A stretch of DNA of 64,000 nucleotides from Pseudopithomyces maydicus. Lineage: Eukaryota; Ascomycota; Dothideomycetes; Pleosporales; Didymosphaeriaceae. Positions within the stretch are counted from its first letter, which is position 1; each line of letters opens with the position of its first letter. Below the pieces are notes generated by a model. That model was not told the DNA's origin and ran no database searches. It saw nothing but the letters and a program-made list of their open reading frames with translations. Shown here piece after piece: positions 33,422-46,257 of the stretch. The stretch covers positions 310,001 through 374,000 of the forward strand of contig JANTUC010000007.1 in the NCBI GenBank assembly GCA_026873275.1. Reading direction: 5' to 3'. The position numbers and the translations under genes are program-made.

Positions 33422-33991
33422 TTAACTGATTTTCTTCCAGAGCTTTCTGGCCTCATGTTCAATACCCTGTCGATGCCACTCTCTCTCACGCCCAGAGAGA
33501 AAACTCAGAGAGGAGAACTCATAGCCGAACACTCGAGGAGTCTTTAAACTTTCGTTCACATGAATTGTTCCACATGTAGACGACATTAGTATGATAATCT
33601 TGGAAAGAAGGTGTTGTTGTTGTGCCAACTCTTCGCAGAGTGTCTTGACTAGTCCGCCGCTGAGACTTGCGAACATGTCCCATTGATGAAGGACTCGCAG
33701 TCGATTTTCGTACCATTGAGCTTCTGGCAGCTCTTCACCCTCTTTATTCGTGTAGCGGGAACGATGTCGCAGCAAGTGGGTTTGGATCATGGAGATGGAA
33801 TCTCGTGGAATGCTCCAGAGAGCATCCACTAAAGTTATTCCCTGTACCTCGCCATCGTCGTTACCATCGAGGACCTGCCAACGCTCAGTAGTCACATTAC
33901 ACAGCTTGGTACGGAAGAGTTCTCCGAACGATCGGCCGTCTCCTGGGTTTGAAATTGTAAAATAAAGCGATACTGGGCTGTACCACGGCAT
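33422..33991 (-). CDS. Hypothetical orphan protein (189 aa)
   Basis: Single open frame from ATG 33991 to a stop at 33422. No signal peptide or membrane helix. Contains a mixed alpha-helical composition with segments such as VDALWSIPRDSISMIQTHLL and LEEL-like helices, and Arg/Glu-rich C-terminus (GREREWHRQGIEHEARKLW). No family recognised. It is long for a chance frame in AT-rich DNA, but gene status rests on length alone. Confidence 0.5.
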   Translation of the reverse strand: MPWYSPVSLYFTISNPGDGRSFGELFRTKLCNVTTERWQVLDGNDDGEVQGITLVDALWSIPRDSISMIQTHLLRHRSRYTNKEGEELPEAQWYENRLRVLHQWDMFASLSGGLVKTLCEELAQQQHLLSKIIILMSSTCGTIHVNESLKTPRVFGYEFSSLSFLSGREREWHRQGIEHEARKLWKKIS

Positions 33992-35459
33992 GGTTTCAAT
34001 GATAAAAGACTAATGTACGGTCAGTAAAGGCTGTGAGGCTGACCGAGCAGATGCAGGATCTATGCGCGACATAGCTAGCTCATCAGTCAAAATATTAGCC
34101 GAGGGCACACTTGACCCAACTGCGGTTTCTTTTTGTTATCTCTTTCTTGATATTTTCGATGATCCTCTGCCTTGTTTGAAGACAAGGATGCGCCAATGGA
34201 TTGACAGCCTCGCGGCTGAAGATTGAAGTGACATTGAGAATTATTGTTTCACGAGGATTTATTCTGCTTTCGACAATGATAGAAAGCGGTGCTGCGCTCC
34301 GCACTGGTCAAAGTCATACTCCAAAAGTCAAACTACCAATGGAATTGATTATCCGTCCGTAGATTTCGCATACTGGGCATAAATGATACAGTATTGGGTA
34401 GTTGAACACATCCTTCAGCAATACACAGTCGGAAAATTTATGTTGTTCATTGTGTTGTTGAGTGTTTTGAAAAAGCAGTAGCTGAATATGAGCTGACTGG
34501 ATTCAAATACTTGGTAGGATAAAACGCTGTCACCCCTCTTGTGACAATATAAAACGTGGATGTTGTTCATTAATCAACGCCTGGGAAATAAGCGGTGCTA
34601 CGGAAAGAAAGGTACTGTCTTCATATTCCCACGGCATTAAAACTTCAATCGAGGAATGAAAAACTAATATTCAAGGATTCCAACCCGTTTTGAGATGTGT
34701 AAATTGACTGACTGGGTAGGTAATACATGGCCGATCTGGAGAGGAAATCTGCATGCCTTGCGAGTTGGCGATAGCGATATGTAAGCGAGAAACCGTGTGC
34801 ATAATTTTTGGTCAGGAATAAAGCAGGGCCAATCTCATCTCAGCCTGACACTTGAAATGCATACTAATCATGCCACCGCTAGGATAATCATAGCTCCTAA
34901 CTTTTATACATGATTCAAGTTTGATATCAAGCTGTAAATGAAAATTCTGCGTCCCCCCCCCCACCCTTTTTTTTTATTGGCATCATATAGAACTCCAAAT
35001 TTTACATGCTAATTTATAAGAACATTACATTACATTGCGACTAGAATCTACTAGGTTGTAATAGGATATGGGTGTTGTGAACTTTAGCGCAGTCAGATTA
35101 CATACGCATTGAACTATGAGAGTGGGGCAACCTCATCTGCCCCACTGAATTTCGATCGCTTCTCATTGGCTCAGAACACCCATTTCCTAATCGGGACGCT
35201 TAGGCTGAGGATTGGAGAGAAGATTAGACGCAAATAGGAAGTGGATCTCTCGGCTTTCAAGATGAGGATTAGAAATTCACCGTATTTTGTAATGGCCTTG
35301 AAGTAATTGTTGGGCTGGGCAAAAACATTTAAACAATGGGTTGCTCCTAGAAATTTCACTCATTCACAACTGCTACATTCCTCATCTCGTTCACCGACTT
35401 CGATCAGAGTTACTGAATATCACACCATTCGATACTGAGCCCTCAGTTTGTCATACATT
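33992..35459. other. AT-rich intergenic region
   Basis: About 1.5 kb without a supported gene. Contains a run of ten C at 34953-34962 followed by ACCC and nine T. Confidence 0.45.
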
Positions 35460-36474
35460 ATGCCTGCTCCATCAATCATTCTCGTCGGTGCAAGTGGTTA
35501 CGTCGGTGTTCCTGTGACCAAGGAAGTTCTTGCGAATCGTTCACGCTTCAATCGTATCGCTATCCTAACAGAAGAGGCCAAAAAACACAAGTTCGCTGAG
35601 CACGAAGCGAAGGGCTTTGAGCTCGTCCTAGGGGCTTTTGATTCTCCGGATTCTTTCAAAGGTTCTGCCCGCGATTTCCTAATGCTACGTGAGCTGACAA
35701 AATATAGGATTCGATACTGTGATCAGCATGCTTGGAAACCATGTCATGAAATGCCAGCCTGCCATTGCCGATGCCGCCATAGCCGCAGGCGTTACTGAGT
35801 TCTATCCATCTGAGTACGGGTCTGACATCGGACAAGGCGAGTACTTGACAAACCGATACTGGCGCGACAAGCAAATCACTCGCCAGCACTTGCGTAATGT
35901 TGCAAAGGATCATCCCCAGTTTAACTACACATTTCTCATCACAGGAGGATTCATGGATTACGCACTGCATCCACTATTCGGAATGGATATTGACAAGCAT
36001 ACGTTTACATTTTATGGGCCCCCTGAGAAACAGGAAGCCCTTACTGCTGTTGATGAGTAAGTTTATTGCAGGGCGACAAGTTTCAAGAGAAACTATGCTA
36101 AATTTCATAATAGTGTTGCGAAATACCTCGTAGAATCGATTTTCCTACCTAAATCGCCCTCCCAAGAACGCATTTTTCGAGTTCCTTCAGGGATTTTCGC
36201 CTGGAAAGATATCGTGGCCACCATAGAAAAGGTGCAAGGTGCCAAGTACACATGCACCTATCATCCTCGCCAAGACGCGATTGATGCGCAGAAAGCATGT
36301 GCAGAGAAGGGTGACGTAGATGGAGAATTGGCCTTCTCACTCAGGTCCCTTATCGGTGATATCAACGCGGAGTCTGTGCCGAAACCGTGGGATAACGACA
36401 AGTTTTCGTTCAAGCCGGCAACGTTCGAAGAAACGGTAACGAAGTATTTCGAGAAACGCACACGAGGTGAATAA
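35460..36474 (+). CDS. NmrA-like / isoflavone-reductase-type NAD(P) protein
   Basis: 303 aa in three exons: 35460-35661, 35708-36056 and 36114-36474. Introns are 46 nt (non-consensus GTTCTG donor, TATAG acceptor) and 57 nt (GTAAGT). The first join restores KGFDTVISMLG. The Rossmann loop GASGYVG is at residues 10-16; FYPSEYGSDIG and FLITGGFMDY follow, as in isoflavone-reductase/PCBER-like atypical SDRs, which reduce phenolic or pterocarpan-like substrates or act as redox sensors. Unrelated in detail to the other NmrA-like gene at 16.6 kb. Substrate not deducible. Confidence 0.85.
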
Positions 36475-36569
36475 GTGGGCCAGGAACTTTCCAATATCTT
36501 CGCAGTCGTAGTCATAGTCATGGTGGACGTTACGGTTTCGTAGCATTTCCATAGATAATTGATCTATCA

Positions 36570-38220
36570 TTATATCTGTACAAGCGACCTCAGATCCTCA
36601 CACTCCTTGTCCAAAATATCGCCTACCCATAACAGATTCGAGGCGTGCGCGATTATATCGTCCCATCCCTGCAGATCCATTGCTTTTGCAGTATTCCCGA
36701 TAATATTACAGAACCACATTCTTTCTTCATTTTCTGTTTCAAGCGCCGCCATTATGGCTGTCCAAAGCAACAGTAACTTGTAATTCTTCCATTCCTCGAC
36801 ATAAATACCCAATATTGTCCTCAATCGCTCAGTCTCCACTCCAGTAAAGACGAGGCGTGCTCCGAAACGTCTTCTAATCTTGCTCAACATGATTAATGAT
36901 CCTAGGCGACAAGTCTCGTTAACAAAGTTTGTCTCGTCGACATCCTTAAGCTCTATACCACCATCCAATAATCTGTAGCTCAAAGGATTCACCCAAGTCT
37001 TCAAAATTGACTGGTCTTGCCACAGCAATCGCTTGTTCAACTCATTCTTAATAGCCATGAAAACTATACTCAGATCTCTGAATATGTCTACTAGTGTAGA
37101 ATCATGGTGAAATACATCAGACCAGACACTTGATCCATTAACAGACGGATGGGGGAACCACCAGGGTATTTCTTGCGCATCGTGTCGGAGTTCAGCCAGG
37201 GCGTTGATTGGGAGTGGGAACTTTGGAGGCTGGCCGGTAAAGCAGGATGCGGAAACATCGATACTAGTTTTGAATCAGCTGAGAGCTCGAGCTGAATTAT
37301 CCCAAACAAGGTTGAGAAGAAGACTTCAGCCATACCCTGATAACAACAATCTAAGTACTTTATTGTGATTGATTGTATTGACACCTCCCTTTAGCCTGAT
37401 AATTGTATTGAGGCCTTCCATGTGTAAGTCATAATTTTCCCAGTCTCTGTCAGCGTACTACATTTCATTAGTATGGCGATCTTTAGAAACCACATAAGCA
37501 GCTTACGCACGCTGAAGCAGGCAAAACCTAGGATTGTTGCAATGATTCCATCACTAACACATTCAACTGGATCTGAAAGGCGCTCTTCAACCGATCGCAG
37601 AGCTTGAGAGTGGAGTGCAAAAGCTTGTGTTTCCCTTGTGTACCCGGGAAATGACGCCGTAATGTCGCGCGATATATGTGACAATATCTCATAGAACAAT
37701 GCGGGATCTGATAGACTAATGGGTAGCCACGTCTCTTTGATTGGTTGAAGTCTAAGTTCCGATGAAACTAATACTTCGCGAGATATTTAGCGAGCTAGAT
37801 GCATGTGAGAAGTGAGTAGGCTGACTCACCGTAGTCGACCAGGGAAGATGTCTCCGAAGTCATATGTATCGGGAAACGCATGAAAGGATCCGTTCTACAT
37901 CCACCTGAAACTGGCCAGGGTATCTTCATGTTAGGCTCTGTATAGACTAGCTCTTGTGAAGATGCCACAATCCTGGGCTGCATTTGCCGAATCGGATGTT
38001 CCTCATGGTGTGTCTGAGAGACAATATGACTGAACGACGAGGTTTCATGAATCCTCCCATTCTTCGCGCTCTTAGGTTGTCTTCGGGGCATAGGCTTCCC
38101 GCGCCGTGTAGCCCCAATGTCTCGCATAACATGCTTCTGGATTGCAGTGCGTATGTCCTTTCTTGGTGGCACTTTTCCTGATTGTTGGACTTCGACAAAA
38201 AGAAACGTAGAGCTAGGCAT
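36570..38220 (-). CDS. Fungal-specific transcription-factor-domain protein
   Basis: 484 aa in four exons: 37830-38220, 37507-37767, 37336-37444, 36570-37263. Introns are 62, 62 and 72 nt, and all phases agree. Spliced order: MPSSTFLFVEVQ start, a basic segment, DPFMRFPIHMT, then LPISLSDPALFYEILSHISRD, LHMEGLNTIIRLKGG and SASCFTGQPPKFPLPI, which is the layout of the PF11951-type fungal TF regulatory domain. There is no Zn2Cys6 cluster at the N-terminus, so DNA binding is not evident; such zinc-less members are common and their function is unknown. No single open frame contains it. Confidence 0.8.
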
Positions 38221-38589
38221 TTTATGCAAGGAACATGTCATTTGGAAGCTGTATTATAGTCAGGTCATTCGCGACGACAACAGGATACTATAGAAGTCAC
38301 GGTGTGGCACACGTTCCTTGTGGCAATTTCCCAATCTGAGTTCGGTTTGTTCGTTGCTTACAAATCGAGTAACATGATTACGATGCGCATTTTGCACGAA
38401 ACATGTGCAGATATCTTTTCTCATTGGAGAATATTACTTATATTCGTGCGCTAGGGCTGATGCGCAGTCGAATTGAATTAGTGCTTATCGCTTACACCGT
38501 TAGGCTCAAGGTGTCCTCTTGTCCTTCTACCATCATACCACAACCAACAATAAGCTCAGTGTGTAACGAAACAACATCGACCCTTCAAT
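38221..38589. promoter_or_regulatory. Divergent promoter region
   Basis: The TF-domain gene (minus) and the F-box gene (plus) start 370 bp apart and diverge. No specific element was seen. Confidence 0.4.
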
Positions 38590-39771
38590 ATGTGCAACAA
38601 AAATACCTCCACATTAACGAATATTCCTATAGAACTCGTAGAGCATATAGCTACCTTTCTTGAAGTCAAGGATCTGTGCAACCTAAGACTTGTCTGCCGT
38701 ATACTAGTTACAAGTATCGACAGAACATACGCGGCGAAAGTGTTTCATCGTTTGCCAATCTTTATCAATAGCGAGGACAGCCTGGATCGCGCATTCGCTA
38801 TCGTCAGACATGCCGTGTTCGGAAAAGCCATCTGCAAGGTCTCCTTGTATATCGAAGAATTTGATAATTCGCGTTCATCAAAGGGGAACTTGAAAATAGT
38901 GGATTTCGACGAGAAAGGCTTGAAGGATTCTGACACTGAAGATGACATGTCTTCTGGAAAGGGTAGGAAGGAAGATACATCATCAGAGAACGCCAGCAAA
39001 GTTGAAAAGGCTAGACACACACGCCTTACTGCAATTCTAGGTCGCCTGAAAGAATTTAAAAACCTGCAAGAGGTGCAATTGGCAACTCTATCAGACGCTG
39101 AATCTTGTCCAATAATCCCAGAAGCAGTCGATAAAGCGCAGCTCATGGTGCCCCATTCATCGAACATAAGCTGTATCAACAGAGTGCTTAGGGCAATGCA
39201 AGATGCTCATCTATCGGTCCCGAAACTTTCCATCAAGCCAAAAAGCTGGGCTCTTTCATCACGGAAAGCAGGAAGGCCACCACTCTCGGACCTTTTAAAA
39301 TCAGCTTTACAAGCTGTGGAACATTTGCAACTCCACTGCTGGTTGGGTGGCAACTCATCTGACTTAGATCATGCTCCAAGATTCATGGCCAATCTAGCTT
39401 CAGCGCCCAAACTCAAGTCACTGACCTTTCGGATTGCACGTCAGTGGAGCCGGACCCGCGCCATGCTTGCAATCCTGAGGCAGTATTTCCCAAAACTTGA
39501 GACCCTGCGACTAGAATCAGGAGGATGTGAGACTATTGTTGTGTGTCTGCGCAATTTCATAGCAACGCATGAAACGCTACGAAGAGTTGAGCTGGAAAAT
39601 ATGTCATGGGCTATAATCAAATTTCATAAAGGGCGTCGTCCGGGAGAGACCAAAGAAGAGCTTGCGAGGAGGTACTTTAAGCTACCCGGAACATACAGAG
39701 TCTTAGATCTTGGGTCGATTGGTATGGGGTTCGACTTTACCTGGGTCGAGGAGGGCGAGCGAAATTTATAA
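38590..39771 (+). CDS. F-box protein
   Basis: 393 aa, single exon. An F-box sits at about residues 10-50 (IPIELVEHIATFLEVKDLCN then LRLVCRIL), the Skp1-binding module of SCF ubiquitin ligases (known). An acidic/Ser-rich low-complexity stretch follows at about 115-145. The C-terminal part has leucine-spaced segments that may be degenerate substrate-binding repeats, but no defined domain. Substrate unknown. Start ATG 38590 leaves nine residues before the F-box. Confidence 0.82.
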   Translation: MCNKNTSTLTNIPIELVEHIATFLEVKDLCNLRLVCRILVTSIDRTYAAKVFHRLPIFINSEDSLDRAFAIVRHAVFGKAICKVSLYIEEFDNSRSSKGNLKIVDFDEKGLKDSDTEDDMSSGKGRKEDTSSENASKVEKARHTRLTAILGRLKEFKNLQEVQLATLSDAESCPIIPEAVDKAQLMVPHSSNISCINRVLRAMQDAHLSVPKLSIKPKSWALSSRKAGRPPLSDLLKSALQAVEHLQLHCWLGGNSSDLDHAPRFMANLASAPKLKSLTFRIARQWSRTRAMLAILRQYFPKLETLRLESGGCETIVVCLRNFIATHETLRRVELENMSWAIIKFHKGRRPGETKEELARRYFKLPGTYRVLDLGSIGMGFDFTWVEEGERNL

Positions 39772-40548
39772 AACGTTGTCTTATCTGGCTCTGCAAAAGG
39801 GACTTGAGGTTTCACTTTTAGTGAGGCGACCCTTTCTACAGGCTTGTAGTGGCTGGAAACGTATTTTCCAGACAAGATTTATGTAGACAATAAATCGCGA
39901 ACACTACTTGTATCTTATAGCAAATATGCAAATATCATAAGCGGATTTCGTTCCTGGGTTGTGGATGGGTGGGCTGATCTCTGTATCATTCACGATCGGA
40001 AGGCCCTTCATCGCCAACGGTAGAACGCTTTATCAGTTCCTAGCTTGCCTTAAATTAGGCTACTAGATGGAGCACATATACTTATTCAATATACAAGTAC
40101 TTAGTTAACTCATCGATTAGCGGGTAAAAATACCAGAAGCATGGCATTTTGATGAAAAGGAAAGCAACAGTGGAGAGTTAATGGCAATAAATTTACGGTC
40201 GGAAAGCGCCCTGCATCCTTCTGAGATAACGCATAAATACATATCTATGACTGTACTGCCAATCATTTCGAAATTTTTGCAATTACGTGGCAGGGATTGC
40301 ACTTCGTATTTTTCTCACAAAATTCGGTATAGCTTGCTGCACCTCAGCCTCGCGCTCAGCCTTCCCACCAACCTGTCTCACCGATCCGAATCATCAGCCG
40401 GTCTGAGAATGCACAGCCTAGCTCAGGCATATAGAACCTCTCTGACCCCGCGCTTGAAAGTAATGATACCTGCGCTTTAAGATCAAATGCTTTTTTGTCG
40501 CTCTTATATGACGAACGCTCTGACACATCGGGGGCATGCAACATGGTC
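39772..40548. other. Intergenic region
   Basis: No supported gene; a minus-strand frame at 40356-40613 is antisense to the STAND gene start. Confidence 0.4.
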
Positions 40549-43500
40549 ATGGATCCGTTTTCGGCTCTTGGCCTCGCCTCGAATGTGGTACAATTTATCG
40601 ATTTCGGAAGCAAACTGATCTCAGAGAGCCATGAAATCTACAAACCAGCGTCTGGTTACTCGACGGGAAATATGGAGCTGGAACTAATACATAACGACCT
40701 TAATGAGCTTACGAAAGGCCTTAAAGGCTCGACGGGTTTGAACAAGCAGTCTCTAACAGCTGACGAGGCTGTGCTTCGTCGATTAGCGGTCTCGTGTCAC
40801 ACTGTCGCTGTTGAACTGCTCAATGTTGTCAAAACTTTGAAAATCGACAACAATAGCAACCACCGAAAATGGCGAAGTTTTCGCCAAGCGATTAAATCTG
40901 TGTGGAAACAATCCGATATCGATAATCTTCAGACAAGGCTTGCAGAGTTCCGAGCGCAGCTTACCTTACGACTTGTAGCCATTCTTGGGTAGGTTGTATC
41001 TCTCTGTAGCTTTAAAATACCCGTATCCTAACCATTTCCAAAGAGACCGTCACTCCAGCGTACTGCATGAGCTTCATGCGCTATCCAACGAGAACAGACG
41101 TATGGACACAAACCAATCGCAGAAGATTGATGACCTCGGTAGCGCTATGAGCTCGCTTCATCAGTCTGTACAAGGTCTGGTGGCCACAGCTTCAAGCAAA
41201 CTTGATCTTAGTGATTTACGAGTCGAGCTTGCCGATCTGAATGCTCGCCCCGTCAAGCTCGACAAAGAGCAACAGATCCTTGGAAGTCTTCGATTCAAGG
41301 CTATGTTAGCGCGTGTTTCAAAAATCCAAGACGCGCATGGAGACACCTTCAGCTGGATTTTTGACCGTGAATGCGATGCTGGGTTTGGCGACTGGCTTCG
41401 AAACGACCAGGGTGTATATTGGATATCTGGAAAGCCCGGTTCAGGAAAATCCACACTGATGAAGTATCTCTACAATGACCAACGCACAAAAGAAGCTCTC
41501 CACGCCTGGGCAGAAGACTCCAAGCTTGTTACTGCGGGATTCTTCTTTTGGAGTGTCGGGACATCGATGCAGAAATCTCAAGAGGGTCTTTTTCGGTCCC
41601 TACTTTTCGAGATATTGAAACAATGTCCGGAGCTCATAGCGACGGCTTGTCCTGATAGGTGGACATCAGAAAATCAGGGCACGATGGAGCAACAAGACTG
41701 GGATCTGACAGAACTTAGTGAAGTCATCTCAAGGTTGCTCACTAACTTCCCTGCATCTACGAAGTTTTGTTTCTTCATTGATGGCCTTGACGAATACGAT
41801 GGCCACCACCGAGACGTCATTAAGATACTAAACTCTCTAGTGTCTTCGTCAAGATTTGTTAAAATCTGTGTTTCCAGCAGACCTTGGAACGTTTTTGAGG
41901 ACGCTTATGGACGCGATGAGTCTAAAAAGTTATACCTAGAAGACCTAACCCGCGGCGATATTGAGAGCTACGTTCGCAACAAACTCGAGGATCATACCGC
42001 CGTAGCTCTTTACTCGATCGAAGAGGAGGGATACGACGATCTGATTTTAGAGATTGTCAACAAGGCAGAAGGTGTATTTCTTTGGGTTTATCTTGTTGTG
42101 CACTCTCTATGTGAAGGTCTGATTAATGGCGACGATGTGCAACTACTTCAGGAAAGGGTACGGCAGTTGCCTTCGGATTTGGAACACTACTTCAGGCTCA
42201 TCATAGAGAGTGTTGAAGTAGAGTATCGCAAGAACATGGCTCGGACCTTTCAAGTCGCTCTCCAGGCCACTGAATCACTGACTTTGATAGCACACTCATT
42301 TCTGGATGAGAGAGACCCGGAGTATGCCATCAAGGCTGAAATAAAGGCCTTCGATGATAATGACATCTTCGTTCGACACGAAAAGACCAAACGACGAATT
42401 AGGGGCCGATATAAGAACTTACTGCATGTATCAAAGGAGGAAGCCGCGATCAATTTTCTCGGGTACCGAGTTGACTTTTTCCATCGCACGGTCCATGATT
42501 TCCTTCGACTTAAAGAGATACAGGTCTTGCTCTTGAGTTACCTGACCCCGGAGAAGCAGCAACCAATCAGAAAACTCGGATTCGTTGTAGACAGAGTTTA
42601 TGGTGGACCCCGCTTCGGAGAACGCTTCCGCGATCCTCAACAGCAGTCTCAGGAGCCGAGATTGCCAAAACAACCATTCAATTCGAACATAGCACTGTGC
42701 AAGATCTACCTAGCTCTTATAAAATCGATGCCTTGGGATAAGAGCAAGTCGACCCGCCGCGGCATATTTCAAGAATTTCTGGACACCTTTTATACCACGT
42801 GCGGCAAGCCGAAGCCGAAACCGATCAGTCCTCGCATGAGCTTCTCGACGAACTTGAAACCACAATCCTGAACCTCTCGAATAGCAGCCCCCATATCTTG
42901 TGGGACAGAACAACAAGCGACGAGTACAAAAAGAATAAGACATTTCTTGAGCTGGTGATTCGATCGGGTCTGTGTCGATATGTGGAAGAGCTACTAAAGT
43001 ACGAGCCGTATCACATACGTAATGCACCTCGTTCGCTTCTCAATAGTACACTGCACTTTTCTCCTTCACTTGCAGAACAGGAGTCTGAGATGCCAGGTAT
43101 GGTTCGTTTCCTGCTGAAACAGGGTGTAAATCCGAATGAATGGGATGGCGAGTCCACGGTCTTCGGGAATTACATTCATTCCATCAGCTACAACAAGGAT
43201 GGGGCCCCCAGGCTATCAACGATCCCCAGTGTCATACTTCAGAGGCATGAAGTTCTTGATCTGCTTCTCAGTCATAAGGCAGACCCCAATACCACTTTCC
43301 TCAAATCCAGACCTCGTTTCGAGTTACATGCAACCGCTTTCAGACCGTCGGAAGGGGTCACGGCATGGGGTCAGCTGGTGATGTCAATGCACAGGATCCA
43401 AGTATCCAGGAGTGTAATACAAGCATACATTGATATTCTCAAGATGCTTTTCAGGCATGGCGCCGATCCGAATCTTATGTTCGATGATGTTCGCCAAGAA

Positions 43501-44565
43501 ACCATCTGGGGTTCTTTTCTTCGTAGCATGTATGTGACCAAGACAGACGTCAGGACTGAAGGTCGTATGCGACTACGTTACGAGATGACCAAAGCCTTTC
43601 TCCATAATGGAGCCGATTTAGATATTCATCTGGACTTCCCTGGAGCACCAAGCATGCTGCTTTCTGACATCATTGCGCAGGTGTTCTCACCGGCGGATAG
43701 AGCATCCTTGGAAGATATCATGAACCTTGATCACCGTTATAAAGTCAGATATCGGTACTGTTGTGTTGATAAACGTCATTTCACGTGGATATATACAGCC
43801 GTAAACGATTCAATATCGCAAATGTCAACTTCTCTCAAGACTAAACTAGATCTTCGACAGTCAGCGGGTTCCATAATGTTCCAGGACGATCAAGGCGATG
43901 AGGACCTAGTCTTCAAAATCGATACTCCAAACACTTCAATGTTGGAGCAGTCTCAACTGTTGAGCTGCACCATAGTCCTTGATAATGATAAGTACAAGCT
44001 ACGCATACCAGAATCAGCTATATTCTGCTCTTATCGATGCGGAAAGGTCCCCGGTGACGTGAATATACGTATCACGACTCGCTATGATGACTCCGACTTT
44101 GGGGTTATAGAATTCAGCACGCGTAATGTCGAAGAACTTTATGCAGAGATCGAGGCCCGGGATCGCCAGGGATGGTCTACAATCAAGGCAACGGGCACAG
44201 CAAATGATAAAGATATACAAGATGAGAGTACTACAAATATTTCTTCCACCTCACCCAGTTCATCCACACAGTGGAGAAAACGCGGTCACATGCTCTTCCA
44301 TGTACGACCAAGACCTAAGCCCGACTTGAAACTAGATCAACCGGCTCAAACCAAACACCCAGGTGGATCAGAGTATCGGGCATGGCTCATCAACAAGCTA
44401 AGGTCAAGGAACCTGTCGGAATTGTCAGAGACATTAGAGATTTTACTATATGCTCTCAATGAGGCAAGTGAGATTGATCTGCGAATTGACTTGCCTAATG
44501 ATACTGATATTGAGATGTTTGCGGAGTTTATGGCGGCAGTGAGCAGTCAGCCAGATGCGGACTAA
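40549..44565 (+). pseudogene. STAND NTPase (NACHT-type) with ankyrin-like repeats, one frame break
   Basis: Intracellular NLR-like protein of about 1,320 aa if the break is ignored. Exon 1 40549-40988, intron 40989-41043 (55 nt, CTAAC branch), exon 2 41044-44565. N-terminal helical domain starts MDPFSALGLASNVVQFIDF, typical of fungal STAND proteins. Walker A GKPGSGKST is at about 276-284, Walker B in FFIDGLDEYDG, and VCVSSRPW-like ICVSSRPWNVF follows. Degenerate ankyrin units lie in the C-terminal part (LLKQGVNPNEWD, LLSHKADPNTTF, LFRHGADPNLMF, FLHNGADLDIH). Frame 1 ends at 42871, but the coding pattern passes to another frame near 42784-42792 (GGACACC). One missing base there restores the whole frame. 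It is not a homopolymer, so real inactivation is possible. ATG 40549 is preferred over 40543 and 40495. Confidence 0.8.
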
Positions 44566-45566
44566 AACTTTGTGGAGATATGAATTCTATGACTACTTAC
44601 ATGGGCACTAAGATTAGGGTTCACCGGGCGCTAAGAAGAAGTCCACACTAGTGACCCATGGTTACAAGATCATGAATGCTAGACAATTGTATACGCGTCT
44701 CATAGTAGGATGACAATAAGAACCTAAAATCAACTTAGCGGGGTCGCGACCCTTTCAAAGAGCTCCCAAGTGTTACTCAATTCAACGCCGTGTTCGACTT
44801 GAAAAGTTCATACCGACAGCAGCCAAATGGCAAATCACATGCAACTGATTTACCAGACACAAATGATGCACCACAACATAATTGTTCCAGTATTCTGAGC
44901 TATGATCATATAAAAAACTAATTAAAAAATTTGCAAAGTGATAAAGTAATGCAAAGTAGCACGAGGCACCAGAAATTGGCAGCATTTGTCATCAGAAGTT
45001 ACCATGATCCGATCCAGTGACCTCAACTGCATATCTCTGACTCTATCAATCATAATTAACAATTTTCTCTTAGTGGACTCAGAAAACTAAGCAGAAGCTG
45101 ATATTTAGTATTATGCGGCTATCGGAAGGCGTACGTTCGTTGTGGAGTTACAATTCTCATGCAAGGTCTCAAGCAAAGCGATGTCACGTCAAAAGGTATG
45201 ATTATAGACTAATCAAACTAACTCATTGGACCACTGGCTCGCTGGTTGATGCCGACTCGAATAAACAGACCCAGCGAATATTATACCCTGATCGTAATGT
45301 GTCTACTAAAATGGGATAGTATAGCGATCAGGTTTGACTATAGCGACATATATCTAGTATATTAGCAGCTATCTGGAAACCTAATCGAGCATGTTGAATT
45401 CAACAGTTTGGTTCAGACTACGCGTAGAATTATTCGAGTGCTATAAGAACCAGATTCAATTGATTCTGTTTCAACGGAAGACACTCAAGCACAGAAACCC
45501 GAACATATTTCCATCGACTTCCCACAACCAAACACGTCAGACGAAAGTCACACACTCAAAATCACA
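44566..45566. other. AT-rich intergenic region
   Basis: No supported gene. A TATAAG at 45442-45447 lies about 120 bp before the secreted-protein start and may be its TATA box. Confidence 0.45.
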
Positions 45567-45935
45567 ATGAAATTCTTGGTCTCGCTTATGGTCGCCGCTG
45601 CTGTGGCTGCACAGGATATTCCGGTATGTCTGTTTTGGAATGGCCTATGATGACGACTGACACATTCCACACAGGCTATCATTTACGAAGGCCCTCACTT
45701 CTCGAGCGAGAATCAATTGATATTTGGAACCTTTTGTTTACCTGTCAGCCGGGAATTTACGTCTCGAAGGATCCAGTCGATTCATGTCAAATCGGGGGTT
45801 CAATGCACGAGCTATGTTGATCCTAACTGCAAGTACCCGAATCAGCAATATGTGAATTCCAACCCCATGATCTTGCACCCGGTCGGTGCAGAATCTATCC
45901 TCTGCAAATACACTGATGGAAGGTCCGAACTATGA
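45567..45935 (+). CDS. Small secreted protein with four cysteines
   Basis: 105 aa in two exons, 45567-45623 and 45675-45935; the intron (51 nt, GTATGT donor, CACACAG acceptor) falls right after the signal peptide. Residues 1-16 (MKFLVSLMVAAAVAAQ) are a signal peptide. The mature part of about 89 residues has cysteines at 40, 63, 71 and 96, enough for two disulfides. No family recognised. Signal-peptide-end introns and this size are common in fungal effector candidates; the role is inferred. Confidence 0.72.
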
Positions 45936-46257
45936 GAAGATAGGAGCAAAATATGGGAAAGCCCTGGTATGAAAGGAGCCTGATAAGATGATCGATGCAC
46001 TACACTCTCTGGCACTGGCGCTAGCTTGATTATACCTATCCCATAGCTAGCTATATAAAGATACACTCATTATCTTTCCATCTATTCATCGGAGCTGTAG
46101 TCTCGTCGGGGCTTTTTTGTATTGAATGACTCTCCTGAAACTCGAAAGTTGCCCCTCAGGACATCCCGCTACGGTCGTCACCTCTTGTAGCACACCACCG
46201 CAATATAATTTATAGTTACAGCCTCGTATTCCATTGAGCAGGGGTAGAGGTATCGGC

